Shown here: in pieces, positions 8,488 through 16,746 of the stretch
Numbering within the stretch: position 1 is the first letter of the stretch
Layout: every line of letters starts with the position of its first letter
Assembly (NCBI GenBank): GCA_947495055.1
Contig: CANLXO010000001.1
Span: 1-64,000 of the forward strand
DNA from: an uncultured Psychrobacter sp.
GTDB taxonomy: Bacteria; Pseudomonadota; Gammaproteobacteria; Pseudomonadales; Moraxellaceae
Direction of reading: 5' to 3'
Length of the DNA: 64,000 nt
Notes under the pieces: model-generated
Told to the model about the DNA's origin: nothing
The model's database searches: none
What the model saw: the letters and a program-made list of their open reading frames with translations, nothing else
Program-made: the position numbers and the translations under genes

Positions 8488-10179
8488 ATGAGCCAGTCTG
8501 AGCAAATAAAACTACTCGCCCCAAGCTTAAGTGTGACCAATTTTAATCTGCCATCTCTGCATCTGTTATATGATGAGATTATTGCCACATTGACTCAGGT
8601 TGAGAGGCATTTAACTGAGTTTAACGATCATCATGATCAAGCGCCGTTATTGCTAGACTCCGTGGAAGCGCTTGAGCAATTGTCTTGCGTCTTTGAGCTG
8701 ATCTCTTTGGCAGGTGGACAAGTCCTTAGCGCTGCTATCGCGCAAGGATTGCAGCGGATCCATGATAACACTGAGCAAAACGATACCGCACTCATTATGG
8801 ATTTATCAGAGGCCATCATGACACTTGATCGTTATGTTGAATTTGTACTGTTAACAGAGACGGTAGAGCCTACGTTATTATTACCTATTATCAACAAGTT
8901 GCGCGCCCACAGCGGCGCTGATCCCATAGCGTCTGACTACTTTAGTGCCTTTGGTAATAGTAGCGTCACTATCGCCAATCCTGAACAAAACTTTCAGGTA
9001 TTAGATACTCTAAATCTCGACAGCGAGCTTTTGACCTATGCTTATCGTAGCGGTCTTGGTGTGGCTTTATTGCATCAAGCAGGTCAATTGACGCCAGAAG
9101 ATGAGCAAAAGCTTAACGCTATGAGTGATGCATGCGATTTGATCGCCGCTCATACCGATAGCTTATTTTGGCAAGCCGCCTCGGCCGCGGTCACTGATCT
9201 TGCGGCTATTATGCCTTTGAGTTTGGATCAAAAACATACGCTTATTTATCTAGAGCAGCAGTTTTATGGCTACTTGCCGGCGATGGATAAGCGGTTTGCT
9301 GATTTGGTCAGTTTTGCCTGTAAGCGCGATAACGCTAAAGTAGAAGCGCTGCGCAAACAATACGCGCGCAACCGACTCCAAGAGCCGCAACTTGAGCAAA
9401 TGCGCAAGTTCTTATTCGGTCCTAATCGCGCGCTGGTTGATAGCCTCAATAGTATTATCCAAGATCAAATCAATGCTATCAAAAAACAAGTCGATGATTA
9501 TGCGCGTGCCAACCTAGCAGCCACTCTCCCATCGCACCAGATAACGACCACGCAAATTACCGATGATCTGCGCGCTTTGAGCTCAGCGCTACGTTTGCTT
9601 GGTTTATCGGATGCAGCGGATAGTTTAGATGAGGCCGCAGCAGCTACTGCAAACTGGCAAAACCCTGAGCCCAAGGATTTCGATCATCTATTATTAGCGC
9701 TAGTGCAGGCTGAGAACGCTATGATAGCGATGGCTGAGATGCACACGCCTGGAGCGGTGTATCTGCCTTTGAATAATCCTCGTATCTCTTTGCATCAGCT
9801 CAACTCTGCTTACAATACTCTGGTTCAAGAGAGTCGCCGTAGTATCGCTAGTGCTGAGCAATCGATTACAGATTACTTAGCAGACAACGCGCGCGAGCTG
9901 TCCCTTATTGAGACCCTGCCGACGTCTTTAAAACAAGTCGCCGGTGCGGTCCGTTTTTTGCAGTTGCCCGCCTCTGCTAGTATGCTCAATCAATTGGTCA
10001 TTTATTTAGAGGAGCGTATAGCGCAGGGAGTAGCGATAGAGGATCAAACGCTTGCCCATATCGCTGATGTGATTATGGCCGTAGACTATCATCTCGATGG
10101 ATTTGAGCATAACAGACCACAAAATAAGCAAGCTCTTGATGTGGGTCAGTATAGTTTGAGTCAATTGTTTGCTGCGTGA
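8488..10179 (+). CDS. fimL: FimL-like protein (type IV pilus/twitching regulator)
   Basis: This is a helical protein of 563 residues resembling the N-terminal part of the chemosensory kinase ChpA, for example YLEERIAQGVAIEDQTLAHI followed by ADVIMAVDYHLDG near the C-terminus. I find no His-phosphotransfer motif, no kinase core and no membrane segment, which fits FimL. In Pseudomonas aeruginosa, FimL acts with the Pil-Chp system on cAMP and twitching. Gene order supports the call: there too rnhA and dnaQ lie close by and nudC follows. The ATG at 8488 is preferred over an upstream in-frame start at 8407 because GGAA lies 8 bases before it and the extra 27 residues look unrelated. No pil or chp gene is in this window. 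Confidence 0.75.
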   Translation: MSQSEQIKLLAPSLSVTNFNLPSLHLLYDEIIATLTQVERHLTEFNDHHDQAPLLLDSVEALEQLSCVFELISLAGGQVLSAAIAQGLQRIHDNTEQNDTALIMDLSEAIMTLDRYVEFVLLTETVEPTLLLPIINKLRAHSGADPIASDYFSAFGNSSVTIANPEQNFQVLDTLNLDSELLTYAYRSGLGVALLHQAGQLTPEDEQKLNAMSDACDLIAAHTDSLFWQAASAAVTDLAAIMPLSLDQKHTLIYLEQQFYGYLPAMDKRFADLVSFACKRDNAKVEALRKQYARNRLQEPQLEQMRKFLFGPNRALVDSLNSIIQDQINAIKKQVDDYARANLAATLPSHQITTTQITDDLRALSSALRLLGLSDAADSLDEAAAATANWQNPEPKDFDHLLLALVQAENAMIAMAEMHTPGAVYLPLNNPRISLHQLNSAYNTLVQESRRSIASAEQSITDYLADNARELSLIETLPTSLKQVAGAVRFLQLPASASMLNQLVIYLEERIAQGVAIEDQTLAHIADVIMAVDYHLDGFEHNRPQNKQALDVGQYSLSQLFAA

Positions 10180-10296
10180 TGCTCTTTTAAACTGACTCGT
10201 TAAAGGCGACTGGCTGCTAGGCTTCATAGTGATGCTAGGCTCCATAGTAATGCCCCGTTGCAATAATACTATAACTTTAATTTTGGATAGTGTGCG

Positions 10297-11241
10297 ATGA
10301 CCTGCGCTTTTATACTCAACGACGATACTATCCTTTGCCAACAAACGCCTGATGGTATGCGTCCTTTGTCCGTAGCGCTGCCACATTTAGAGGATGCTAA
10401 TAGCAGCGAGGCGCCAAAGTATCAGCTTGGTCGCGTGCAACTCTTTGAGAGTGTGGCGCCTCATCACATGCTCCCTGAGCACTATAGCGCAGTTAGATCT
10501 GATGATGTCTCTGATAGCACAACGTCTCACATGGTCGCTTATGATAATGCAGCTGAGACGATAGCGATTAGTTATGACTACGCACTTACTCATAATATTA
10601 AGCTGCCCTTAACCGACACAACTGCGTTTGTGGCTTATCGTCAGCTGATAACCGAGCTGCCAGCCGCCCTTTGCGATCAGCTCAGTCAAGCCATGCAGTT
10701 ATTGCGCTGGCAAGCAGATACCCAATTCTGTAGTCGCTGCGCCGCTCCCGTTGTATTAGCCGCGCAAAACGATCGCTCTATGGTATGTCCCATCTGCAAC
10801 TTGCGTCAGTATCCTCGCGTACAGCCTTGTGTTATCACGGCTATCACTCGCCCTAACCCTATTACAGGTGAGACGCAGATACTATTGGCGCATCATCATC
10901 GCTACGGTATCCTCAAGCTGCCTTTGCAATATGGCTTGATTGCAGGATTCGTCGAAGTAGGCGAAAGCTTGGAGCATGCGGTCGTGCGTGAAGTTGGCGA
11001 GGAGGTTGGCATTACTCTTAAAGATATTGCCTATGTCAGTAGTCAGCCTTGGCCTTATCCTTCTAATTTGATGCTTGGTTTTCGTGCCTCTTATGTAGGC
11101 GGTGATATTGTGCTCCAAGAAGATGAACTCTCTCACGCAGATTTCTTTGATCTCTCAAACTTGCCAAAAATACCTGCAAAAGGCAGTATTGCTTACAATC
11201 TTATTGCTCAAATTGCGCACGAAGAAGGCGTTAGTCTGTAG
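10297..11241 (+). CDS. nudC: NADH pyrophosphatase / RNA decapping hydrolase NudC
   Basis: This Nudix hydrolase cleaves NAD(H) to NMN(H) and AMP and removes the NAD cap from RNA. Four zinc-ligand cysteines are at 145, 148, 164 and 167 (CSRC, CPIC). The Nudix box spans residues 217-239 (GFVEVGESLEHAVVREVGEE, then VGI), and the NudC-specific SQPWPYP motif is at 249-255. The 314 residues are somewhat longer than E. coli NudC because the N-terminal domain is larger. The start has a GGA element about 9 bases upstream. It follows the fimL-like gene by 117 bases, an order also seen in pseudomonads. Confidence 0.95.
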   Translation: MTCAFILNDDTILCQQTPDGMRPLSVALPHLEDANSSEAPKYQLGRVQLFESVAPHHMLPEHYSAVRSDDVSDSTTSHMVAYDNAAETIAISYDYALTHNIKLPLTDTTAFVAYRQLITELPAALCDQLSQAMQLLRWQADTQFCSRCAAPVVLAAQNDRSMVCPICNLRQYPRVQPCVITAITRPNPITGETQILLAHHHRYGILKLPLQYGLIAGFVEVGESLEHAVVREVGEEVGITLKDIAYVSSQPWPYPSNLMLGFRASYVGGDIVLQEDELSHADFFDLSNLPKIPAKGSIAYNLIAQIAHEEGVSL

Positions 11242-11334
11242 CCGCTATCTATATATTTTTACGTTTGACAATCTGCATTTAGCTATCAACGCTCATGCTA
11301 TCTTTAGATCCAAAGTCAGCAAGGTTATTATTCG

Positions 11335-12162
11335 ATGTCAACCATTACCCGTCTCGATCATCTCCCTATTTTGTTTGATACCTTAGCTTTAGACGAGCAG
11401 CCTATAGAGGTTCAAGAGACTATTGCCCGTATTGATGCCTGCCTGCCGCAGACTCAGTGCGGCCTATGCGAGCATCCTGATGGCTGCCTGCCTTATGCTA
11501 CTGCCATCGTTACAGGCAATGAACCCTTTAATAAATGCGTACCAGGCGGTCAGCCAGTCACAGATGCAATTAGACAAATACTGACCTCTATCGATGAGCA
11601 ACAATCGCTAACGGCTGCGCCATCGCAGTGGCCAATCGATGTGCGCTCAGAGCGACCCACTGAAGTACGCGCGATCATTCGTGAGGATGACTGTATCGGC
11701 TGTACCAAATGCATTCCCGCCTGCCCTGTCGACGCTATCGTTGGTACCGGTAAGCATATGCATACGATATTTACTGATCTATGCACAGGCTGCGAGTTAT
11801 GTATCGCGCCATGTCCTGTTGATTGTATTGATTTAGTTGTAGTGGACAGGCAGCTATCAGCGTCACAGCGCGTGCAAGAGCAAGACGATTTGCGCCATCG
11901 TTATCACACGCATCTAAATCGCGTGACTCGCCAGCTCATGGGTAGTCGTAACCAAAAGCCTGTTGTCAGCATGATGGAGGCCAAGCTCAATAACGCCGCC
12001 ACGCAGACCCTAGATATCAGTGAGCAGCAAGCAAAAAACACCATTGCCGCCGCCAAGTTACGTAGCAAAATCAAAAAGCTTGAAAAACAGCTTAGCGCGC
12101 GCCCTAATGCCTCAAAACAAGCTGAGCTAGAAGCGCTACAAAGTGAGCTCGCGCAGCTTTGA
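11335..12162 (+). CDS. RnfB-like 2[4Fe-4S] ferredoxin protein without membrane anchor
   Basis: The N-terminal iron-sulfur motif (LPQTQCGLCEHPDGC, with LPYA and a later Cys in NKCVPGG) is the kind found in RnfB. Two 4Fe-4S ferredoxin clusters follow (CIGCTKCIPACPVDAI and CTGCELCIAPCPVDCI). The hydrophobic N-terminal helix of true RnfB is missing, and no other rnf gene is present. In the first motif one residue is inserted relative to the usual CxxCxxxxC spacing. The C-terminal 100 residues form a Lys/Glu/Gln-rich, probably coiled-coil tail. It lies 66 bases before nth; this pairing recurs in gammaproteobacteria and may supply electrons or a cluster-related function, but that is inference. Confidence 0.85.
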   Translation: MSTITRLDHLPILFDTLALDEQPIEVQETIARIDACLPQTQCGLCEHPDGCLPYATAIVTGNEPFNKCVPGGQPVTDAIRQILTSIDEQQSLTAAPSQWPIDVRSERPTEVRAIIREDDCIGCTKCIPACPVDAIVGTGKHMHTIFTDLCTGCELCIAPCPVDCIDLVVVDRQLSASQRVQEQDDLRHRYHTHLNRVTRQLMGSRNQKPVVSMMEAKLNNAATQTLDISEQQAKNTIAAAKLRSKIKKLEKQLSARPNASKQAELEALQSELAQL

Positions 12163-12228
12163 ATGCTCTACTTTAGCTGTTAAGTGCATAAATTGAATGT
12201 ATCCAAAAATTAAATAAAGACCCTTGAT

Positions 12229-12924
12229 ATGAGCAAAACAGTCAAACACAAAACCGCTGACACGCCGCCATCACGGCGTATGCCCAATCGTGATGTGCGA
12301 CCTTTTTTTGAAAAGCTAGCGGCAACGATTGAAGACCCTGTCACCGAACTGCGCTTTGAGAGTAATTTTGAGCTGCTCATCGCAGTTATTCTCTCAGCAC
12401 AAGCGACAGATATCAGCGTTAATATTGCCACCGATCAGCTATATCCTGTAGCCAACACCCCTAAAGCGATTTTGGAATTAGGCGAAGAAGGACTAAAGCC
12501 TTATATTAAAAACATCGGTCTATATAATGCCAAAGCCAAAAACATTATCAAGACCTGCCGTGATTTGATTGATAAATTTGATAGCCAAGTGCCTGATAAC
12601 CGTAAAGATCTTGAGTCATTAGCAGGCGTCGGGCGTAAGACGGCGAACGTTGTTCTTAACACCGGTTTTGGTCAGCCTACCATGGCGGTCGACACTCATA
12701 TCTTTCGCGTAGGCAATCGTACAGGGCTTGCCACGGGCAAAAATGTGCTGATCGTTGAGCAAAAGCTGGTCGAGCGTATACCTGAGGATATGATGATGGA
12801 CGCGCATCACTATCTTATCTTGCATGGGCGCTATACCTGTCAAGCGCGTACGCCTAAATGCGGTGCGTGTCCTGTCTTTGCAGAGTGTATGTTTAAAGAT
12901 AAACTGGCGTTTTTAGAATTATAG
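12229..12924 (+). CDS. nth: Endonuclease III
   Basis: This bifunctional DNA glycosylase/AP lyase removes oxidised pyrimidines in base-excision repair. The helix-hairpin-helix LAGVGRKTANVV carries the catalytic Lys (K137), and VDTHIFRV carries the catalytic Asp (D155). The C-terminal 4Fe-4S cluster ligands C204, C211, C214 and C220 have the standard C-x6-C-x2-C-x5-C spacing. At 231 residues it has an N-terminal extension of about 20 residues compared with E. coli Nth. It is probably co-transcribed with the upstream RnfB-like gene. Confidence 0.97.
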   Translation: MSKTVKHKTADTPPSRRMPNRDVRPFFEKLAATIEDPVTELRFESNFELLIAVILSAQATDISVNIATDQLYPVANTPKAILELGEEGLKPYIKNIGLYNAKAKNIIKTCRDLIDKFDSQVPDNRKDLESLAGVGRKTANVVLNTGFGQPTMAVDTHIFRVGNRTGLATGKNVLIVEQKLVERIPEDMMMDAHHYLILHGRYTCQARTPKCGACPVFAECMFKDKLAFLEL

Positions 12925-13117
12925 CTTATGTCTAAGTCAGGCGCTGGATAGCCACAGATCATATCGTCAACATCACGTTACGTCATAGTCCTATCCACCG
13001 CTAGAGTTTTGGCGCGATACACGGTAAAATGTGCTAATTTTTTATCCCTATATTTTGCTATACCTTACTAATGACTGAGCTTGTAAACTCCAGTCCTTAC
13101 CATTAAGCGACCCTATT

Positions 13118-14284
13118 ATGCGTGAATACAGTTTATTTACTTCAGAATCCGTGAGCGAAGGTCATCCTGACAAGATGGCTGACCAAATATCAGATGCCAT
13201 TCTTGATGCTATTCTGCGTGAAGACTTACAAGCGCGCGTCGCCTGCGAGACCCTTGTCAAAACAGGTGCGGTTGTTTTAGCGGGCGAGATTACTACGACC
13301 GCCAATATCGATATCGAGCGTCTCGTTCGTGATACGGTCAATGGTATCGGCTATCATCACTCAGATTTAGGATTCGATGGTGAGACTTGCGCGGTGATCA
13401 ATATGATCGGCAAACAGTCTCCTGAGATTGCTCAAGGCGTTGACCGCACTGATCCTGAAGAGCAAGGCGCAGGTGACCAAGGGCTTATGTTTGGCTATGC
13501 CAGCAATGAGACTGACGTCTTGATGCCAGCTCCTATCGAATACGCCCATCGTCTTATGCAGCGTCAGTCTGAGCTGCGCCGCGCAGGCGATCTGCCATGG
13601 CTGCGTCCTGATGCCAAAGCGCAAGTTACTCTCAAATACGATGGCAGTCGCCCTGTGGCTATCGATGCGGTCGTCCTCTCCACCCAGCATGATCCTAGTA
13701 TCTCGCAAAGCGATTTGCAAGAAGCTATCATGGAGAATATTATCAAGCAGGTACTGCCCGCTGAGCTACTACACGCAGGAACCCGCTATCATATTAACCC
13801 AACGGGCAAGTTCGTTATCGGCGGCCCTGTTGGAGACGCGGGGCTCACAGGTCGCAAGATTATCGTCGATACTTATGGCGGTATGGCGCGTCACGGCGGC
13901 GGTGCTTTTAGTGGAAAAGATCCCTCAAAAGTCGATCGCAGCGCTGCTTATGCGGTACGTTATGTCGCCAAAAACATCGTCGCTGCAGGTCTAGCTGAGC
14001 GCTGTGAAGTACAAGTGAGTTACGCTATCGGTGTCGCTGAGCCGACGTCTATCTCGGTCAATACCTTTGGAACGAGCAAGATCAGTAACGATGAGATTAT
14101 TCGCTTGATTCGCACGCATTTTGATCTGCGCCCTTACGGTATTACGCGTATGCTTAACTTGCTCCAGCCTATGTACCAGCAAACGGCGACTTTTGGACAC
14201 TTTGGTCGCCCAGGCTCTGAGACCGCCTTTACTTGGGAAAAAACAGACAAAGCCGATATTTTAAAAGCAGATGCCGGTTTGTAA
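13118..14284 (+). CDS. metK: S-adenosylmethionine synthetase
   Basis: MetK makes S-adenosylmethionine from ATP and methionine. Signature motifs are [18 protein letters not shown] at the N-terminus, DQGLMFGYA in the middle and [19 protein letters not shown] toward the end, with the glycine-rich [14 protein letters not shown] in between. The 388 residues are full length and match the bacterial family. The upstream 193 bases hold no recognisable SAM riboswitch. The next gene starts 39 bases downstream on the same strand and ends in a terminator, so the two may form one unit. Confidence 0.98.
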   Translation: MREYSLFTSESVSEGHPDKMADQISDAILDAILREDLQARVACETLVKTGAVVLAGEITTTANIDIERLVRDTVNGIGYHHSDLGFDGETCAVINMIGKQSPEIAQGVDRTDPEEQGAGDQGLMFGYASNETDVLMPAPIEYAHRLMQRQSELRRAGDLPWLRPDAKAQVTLKYDGSRPVAIDAVVLSTQHDPSISQSDLQEAIMENIIKQVLPAELLHAGTRYHINPTGKFVIGGPVGDAGLTGRKIIVDTYGGMARHGGGAFSGKDPSKVDRSAAYAVRYVAKNIVAAGLAERCEVQVSYAIGVAEPTSISVNTFGTSKISNDEIIRLIRTHFDLRPYGITRMLNLLQPMYQQTATFGHFGRPGSETAFTWEKTDKADILKADAGL

Positions 14285-14323
14285 ATTTTATAATGCTCAT
14301 ACTACCCTTATTAGGAGTCCCTT

Positions 14324-14704
14324 ATGTCACAAGATAATGTTCAAAATCATGACCCTATTCAGCAAGATGGTTTAAATACAGACAACACTGTTGAGATTAC
14401 TCCTGAGATGCAGGCGTTTTATCAGCGTGCTGACGCTATCATTGGCGTGGCTAACAGCCAGCTAGGTCCAGACGCACATTCAGGTCAAGTAGGCGCATCA
14501 CTACTATACGCCGCTGCCCGTTATAGCGCTTCTGTCGCCTCTATCGGCTTCGTTAAGGGTGAAGATTTTGCCAAAGAAAAAGACGATATTGTTGAGTTCT
14601 ATGTCAAACAGTATCGCCAAATGCTCAGCGATAACTTAACGGATTACGCTCAGAACTTTGATAACTACGTACAGCTTAACCAAGATGATAAGTCTGCTAA
14701 ATAA
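14324..14704 (+). CDS. DUF3144 family protein
   Basis: This is a soluble 126-residue protein of unknown function. The conserved core FYQRADAIIGVANSQ and ASLLYAAARYSASVAS matches the DUF3144 pattern of small proteobacterial proteins. An AGGAG ribosome binding site lies 6 bases before the ATG. It follows metK by 39 bases and is followed by a strong terminator. Confidence 0.85.
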   Translation: MSQDNVQNHDPIQQDGLNTDNTVEITPEMQAFYQRADAIIGVANSQLGPDAHSGQVGASLLYAAARYSASVASIGFVKGEDFAKEKDDIVEFYVKQYRQMLSDNLTDYAQNFDNYVQLNQDDKSAK

Positions 14705-14728
14705 CGTCAAAAATCACAAGCACCATCA

Positions 14729-14765
14729 AAAACAGCCTATTCTCATAATAGGCTGTTTTTTTTTC
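14729..14765 (+). terminator. Rho-independent terminator after metK/DUF3144
   Basis: The stem AAACAGCCTATT / AATAGGCTGTTT with a short loop is followed by an uninterrupted T run on the plus strand. Confidence 0.9.
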
Positions 14766-14826
14766 TGTCGTAAATGGCTTGATTACTTATAACTCACTGC
14801 TAATGAAAACTTCTTACTAATCATGC

Positions 14827-14860
14827 AAAAAAATGCCCAGCTTATAAAAGCTAGGCATTA
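14827..14860 (-). terminator. Rho-independent terminator after the first BCCT gene
   Basis: On the minus strand the stem AATGCCTAGCTT / AAGCTGGGCATT (one mismatch) is followed by a run of seven T. It lies just after the stop of the transporter gene at 14885. Confidence 0.85.
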
Positions 14861-14884
14861 ATCAATAAAAGCTATAATTTATAT

Positions 14885-16537
14885 TTAAACGTCTTTATCG
14901 ATCGGAGGCGGTCCGTCTAGTAGCTCTTCATCGCGGAACTCATTGGCTGAATTATGCTCAGCGGATTCTTCGGTGATAAACCACTGCTGATTACGATAAA
15001 GTATCAAGCGATCACGGCTTAGACCGCGCAAAAGCGAATACATCATAATCAAAATAACAATGGCAAAAGGAAACCCTGAGACAATGGATGCCGCCTGCAA
15101 GGCTCCTAGCCCGCCTGCTGCCAATAGTACTGCAGCGATAACACCTTCTGTACCTGCCCAAAACAGTCGCTGAATCTTTGGCGGATTGGTATCACCACCT
15201 GAGGTCAGCATGTCAATGACAAAGCTGGCAGAATCTGATGAGGTGACAAACCAGAGTACGATCATCACGATAATCAAGAAGGATACCGCTTCAGTCAGGG
15301 GATAAAATTCCATCAACGCAAAGATCGCACTACCACTGTCTGCGCGTACAGCATCAACCAAACCTGGACTCATAATAGCAGGATCAGCTGCCGCCATAAG
15401 CTCCATATTGACCGCAGCACCGCCAAAAGCGGTAAACCAGATAAATAGTATGGTAACTGGTATCAATAACACGCCTAAGATAAACTCACGAATCGTACGA
15501 CCACGAGAGATACGTGCAACGAATACACCAACGAATGGTGACCAGCTAATCCACCAAGCCCAGTAAAAAATAGTCCAATACTGCTGCCAATTCTCTTCAC
15601 CTTCATACGATTCTGTCCATAACCCTAATGGTATGGCTTGATGTAGATAATTACCAATATTCTCGACGAAGCTATTAAGGATAAACTGCGTCGGGCCCAA
15701 GATAATCACAAAACTCAGTAGCACGATCGTCAAGAATATATTGATATCACTTAAGCGCTTGATACCCTTATCTAGTCCCAAGAACAGTGACATCCCTGCA
15801 AATACAGTAATCACAGCAATCAACACAATCTGCGTAGTAATATTATTTGGGATACCAAACAAGGTATCAAGACCTGAATTGATCTGTAATACCCCAAGCC
15901 CTAGCGTCGTTACCACACCAAACATCGTACCAAATACCGCTAGGGTATCGACCGTATGACCCATAGGGCCATAAATCTTTTTGCCGATTAACGGATAGAG
16001 CGTTGAGCGAATGGCTAAGGGCAAGCCAACGCGGTAATGAAAATAAGCCAGTGCTAAAGCGACAATGCCATAAATGGCCCAGACATGAAAACCATAATGC
16101 AAGAATGAGATGTTCATCGCAAGCTTGGCAGCTTCAACGGTCTCAGGATCACCAAGTGGCGGCGCCATATAATGGTATAGCGGCTCAGCGGTACCCCAAT
16201 ACAATAGTCCAATACCGATACCTGCTGAGAACAGCATACCTATCCAGGATATCAGGTTGTATTCAGGTCTCTCGGTTTGATGGCCCAGCCGAATATCACC
16301 GTAGCGGCTAAAGATAAGATACACACTCATCAAGAGCGCCAGATTGACCACGACAATAAAGAACCAACCAAAGCGTATTGATACAAAAGCTTTGGCTTCG
16401 TTAAAAACAATTTCTGCTTGCTCATTGAATAATGCACCAAAGATAATGAAGACAATAATCAAAATCGCAGAAGTCAAAAATACAGGTTTATTTACCCGCG
16501 GAAAAGGCCCTAATCGGCCAACTTTTACATGATCCAT
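14885..16537 (-). CDS. BCCT-family betaine/choline transporter (copy 1)
   Basis: This is a sodium- or proton-coupled transporter of quaternary ammonium osmolytes such as glycine betaine or choline. The 550 residues have about 12 membrane segments, the BCCT core with GMLFSAGIGIGLLYWG, FYWAWWISWSPFVGVFVARI and TSSDSASFVIDMLTSGG, and a short hydrophilic C-terminal tail. The tail is too short for the large osmosensing domains of BetP or BetT, so substrate and activation mode are open. It is a close paralogue of the next gene upstream; the first 20 residues are nearly identical. A terminator separates the two genes, so each has its own transcript or read-through is limited. Confidence 0.93.
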   Translation of the reverse strand: MDHVKVGRLGPFPRVNKPVFLTSAILIIVFIIFGALFNEQAEIVFNEAKAFVSIRFGWFFIVVVNLALLMSVYLIFSRYGDIRLGHQTERPEYNLISWIGMLFSAGIGIGLLYWGTAEPLYHYMAPPLGDPETVEAAKLAMNISFLHYGFHVWAIYGIVALALAYFHYRVGLPLAIRSTLYPLIGKKIYGPMGHTVDTLAVFGTMFGVVTTLGLGVLQINSGLDTLFGIPNNITTQIVLIAVITVFAGMSLFLGLDKGIKRLSDINIFLTIVLLSFVIILGPTQFILNSFVENIGNYLHQAIPLGLWTESYEGEENWQQYWTIFYWAWWISWSPFVGVFVARISRGRTIREFILGVLLIPVTILFIWFTAFGGAAVNMELMAAADPAIMSPGLVDAVRADSGSAIFALMEFYPLTEAVSFLIIVMIVLWFVTSSDSASFVIDMLTSGGDTNPPKIQRLFWAGTEGVIAAVLLAAGGLGALQAASIVSGFPFAIVILIMMYSLLRGLSRDRLILYRNQQWFITEESAEHNSANEFRDEELLDGPPPIDKDV

Positions 16538-16566
16538 AGGGGTTCCAAAAGTTAAAATTGCGTCAC

Positions 16567-16620
16567 CATACCAAGGTATGAGCCAATTATCAAATTTAAC
16601 GCTAACCTAACAGTGTTAGC
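16567..16620. promoter_or_regulatory. Two short inverted repeats upstream of BCCT copy 1
   Basis: CATACC-AA-GGTATG (16567-16580) and GCTAAC-N8-GTTAGC (16601-16620) lie 30-83 bases upstream of the ATG. They are possible regulator sites, but I cannot name a regulator. Confidence 0.3.
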
Positions 16621-16690
16621 TTTATTAAAAATACTAGTGAAACATTCAAGTTTGTTTTATCAAATGACCAAAGCAAACTTAAATATTTGA

Positions 16691-16731
16691 CAAAAAATAG
16701 ACCCTAATTTACCTATAAATTAGGGTCTAAA
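16691..16731 (-). terminator. Rho-independent terminator after the second BCCT gene
   Basis: On the minus strand the stem TAGACCCTAATTTA / TAAATTAGGGTCTA is followed by six T. It lies 16 bases beyond the stop of the gene at 16747. Confidence 0.9.
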
Positions 16732-16746
16732 CGCTATGATGAATAC

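Noticed and set aside
12925..13117. SAM riboswitch before metK
   Set aside because: I found no conserved core or suitable stems in the short gap.
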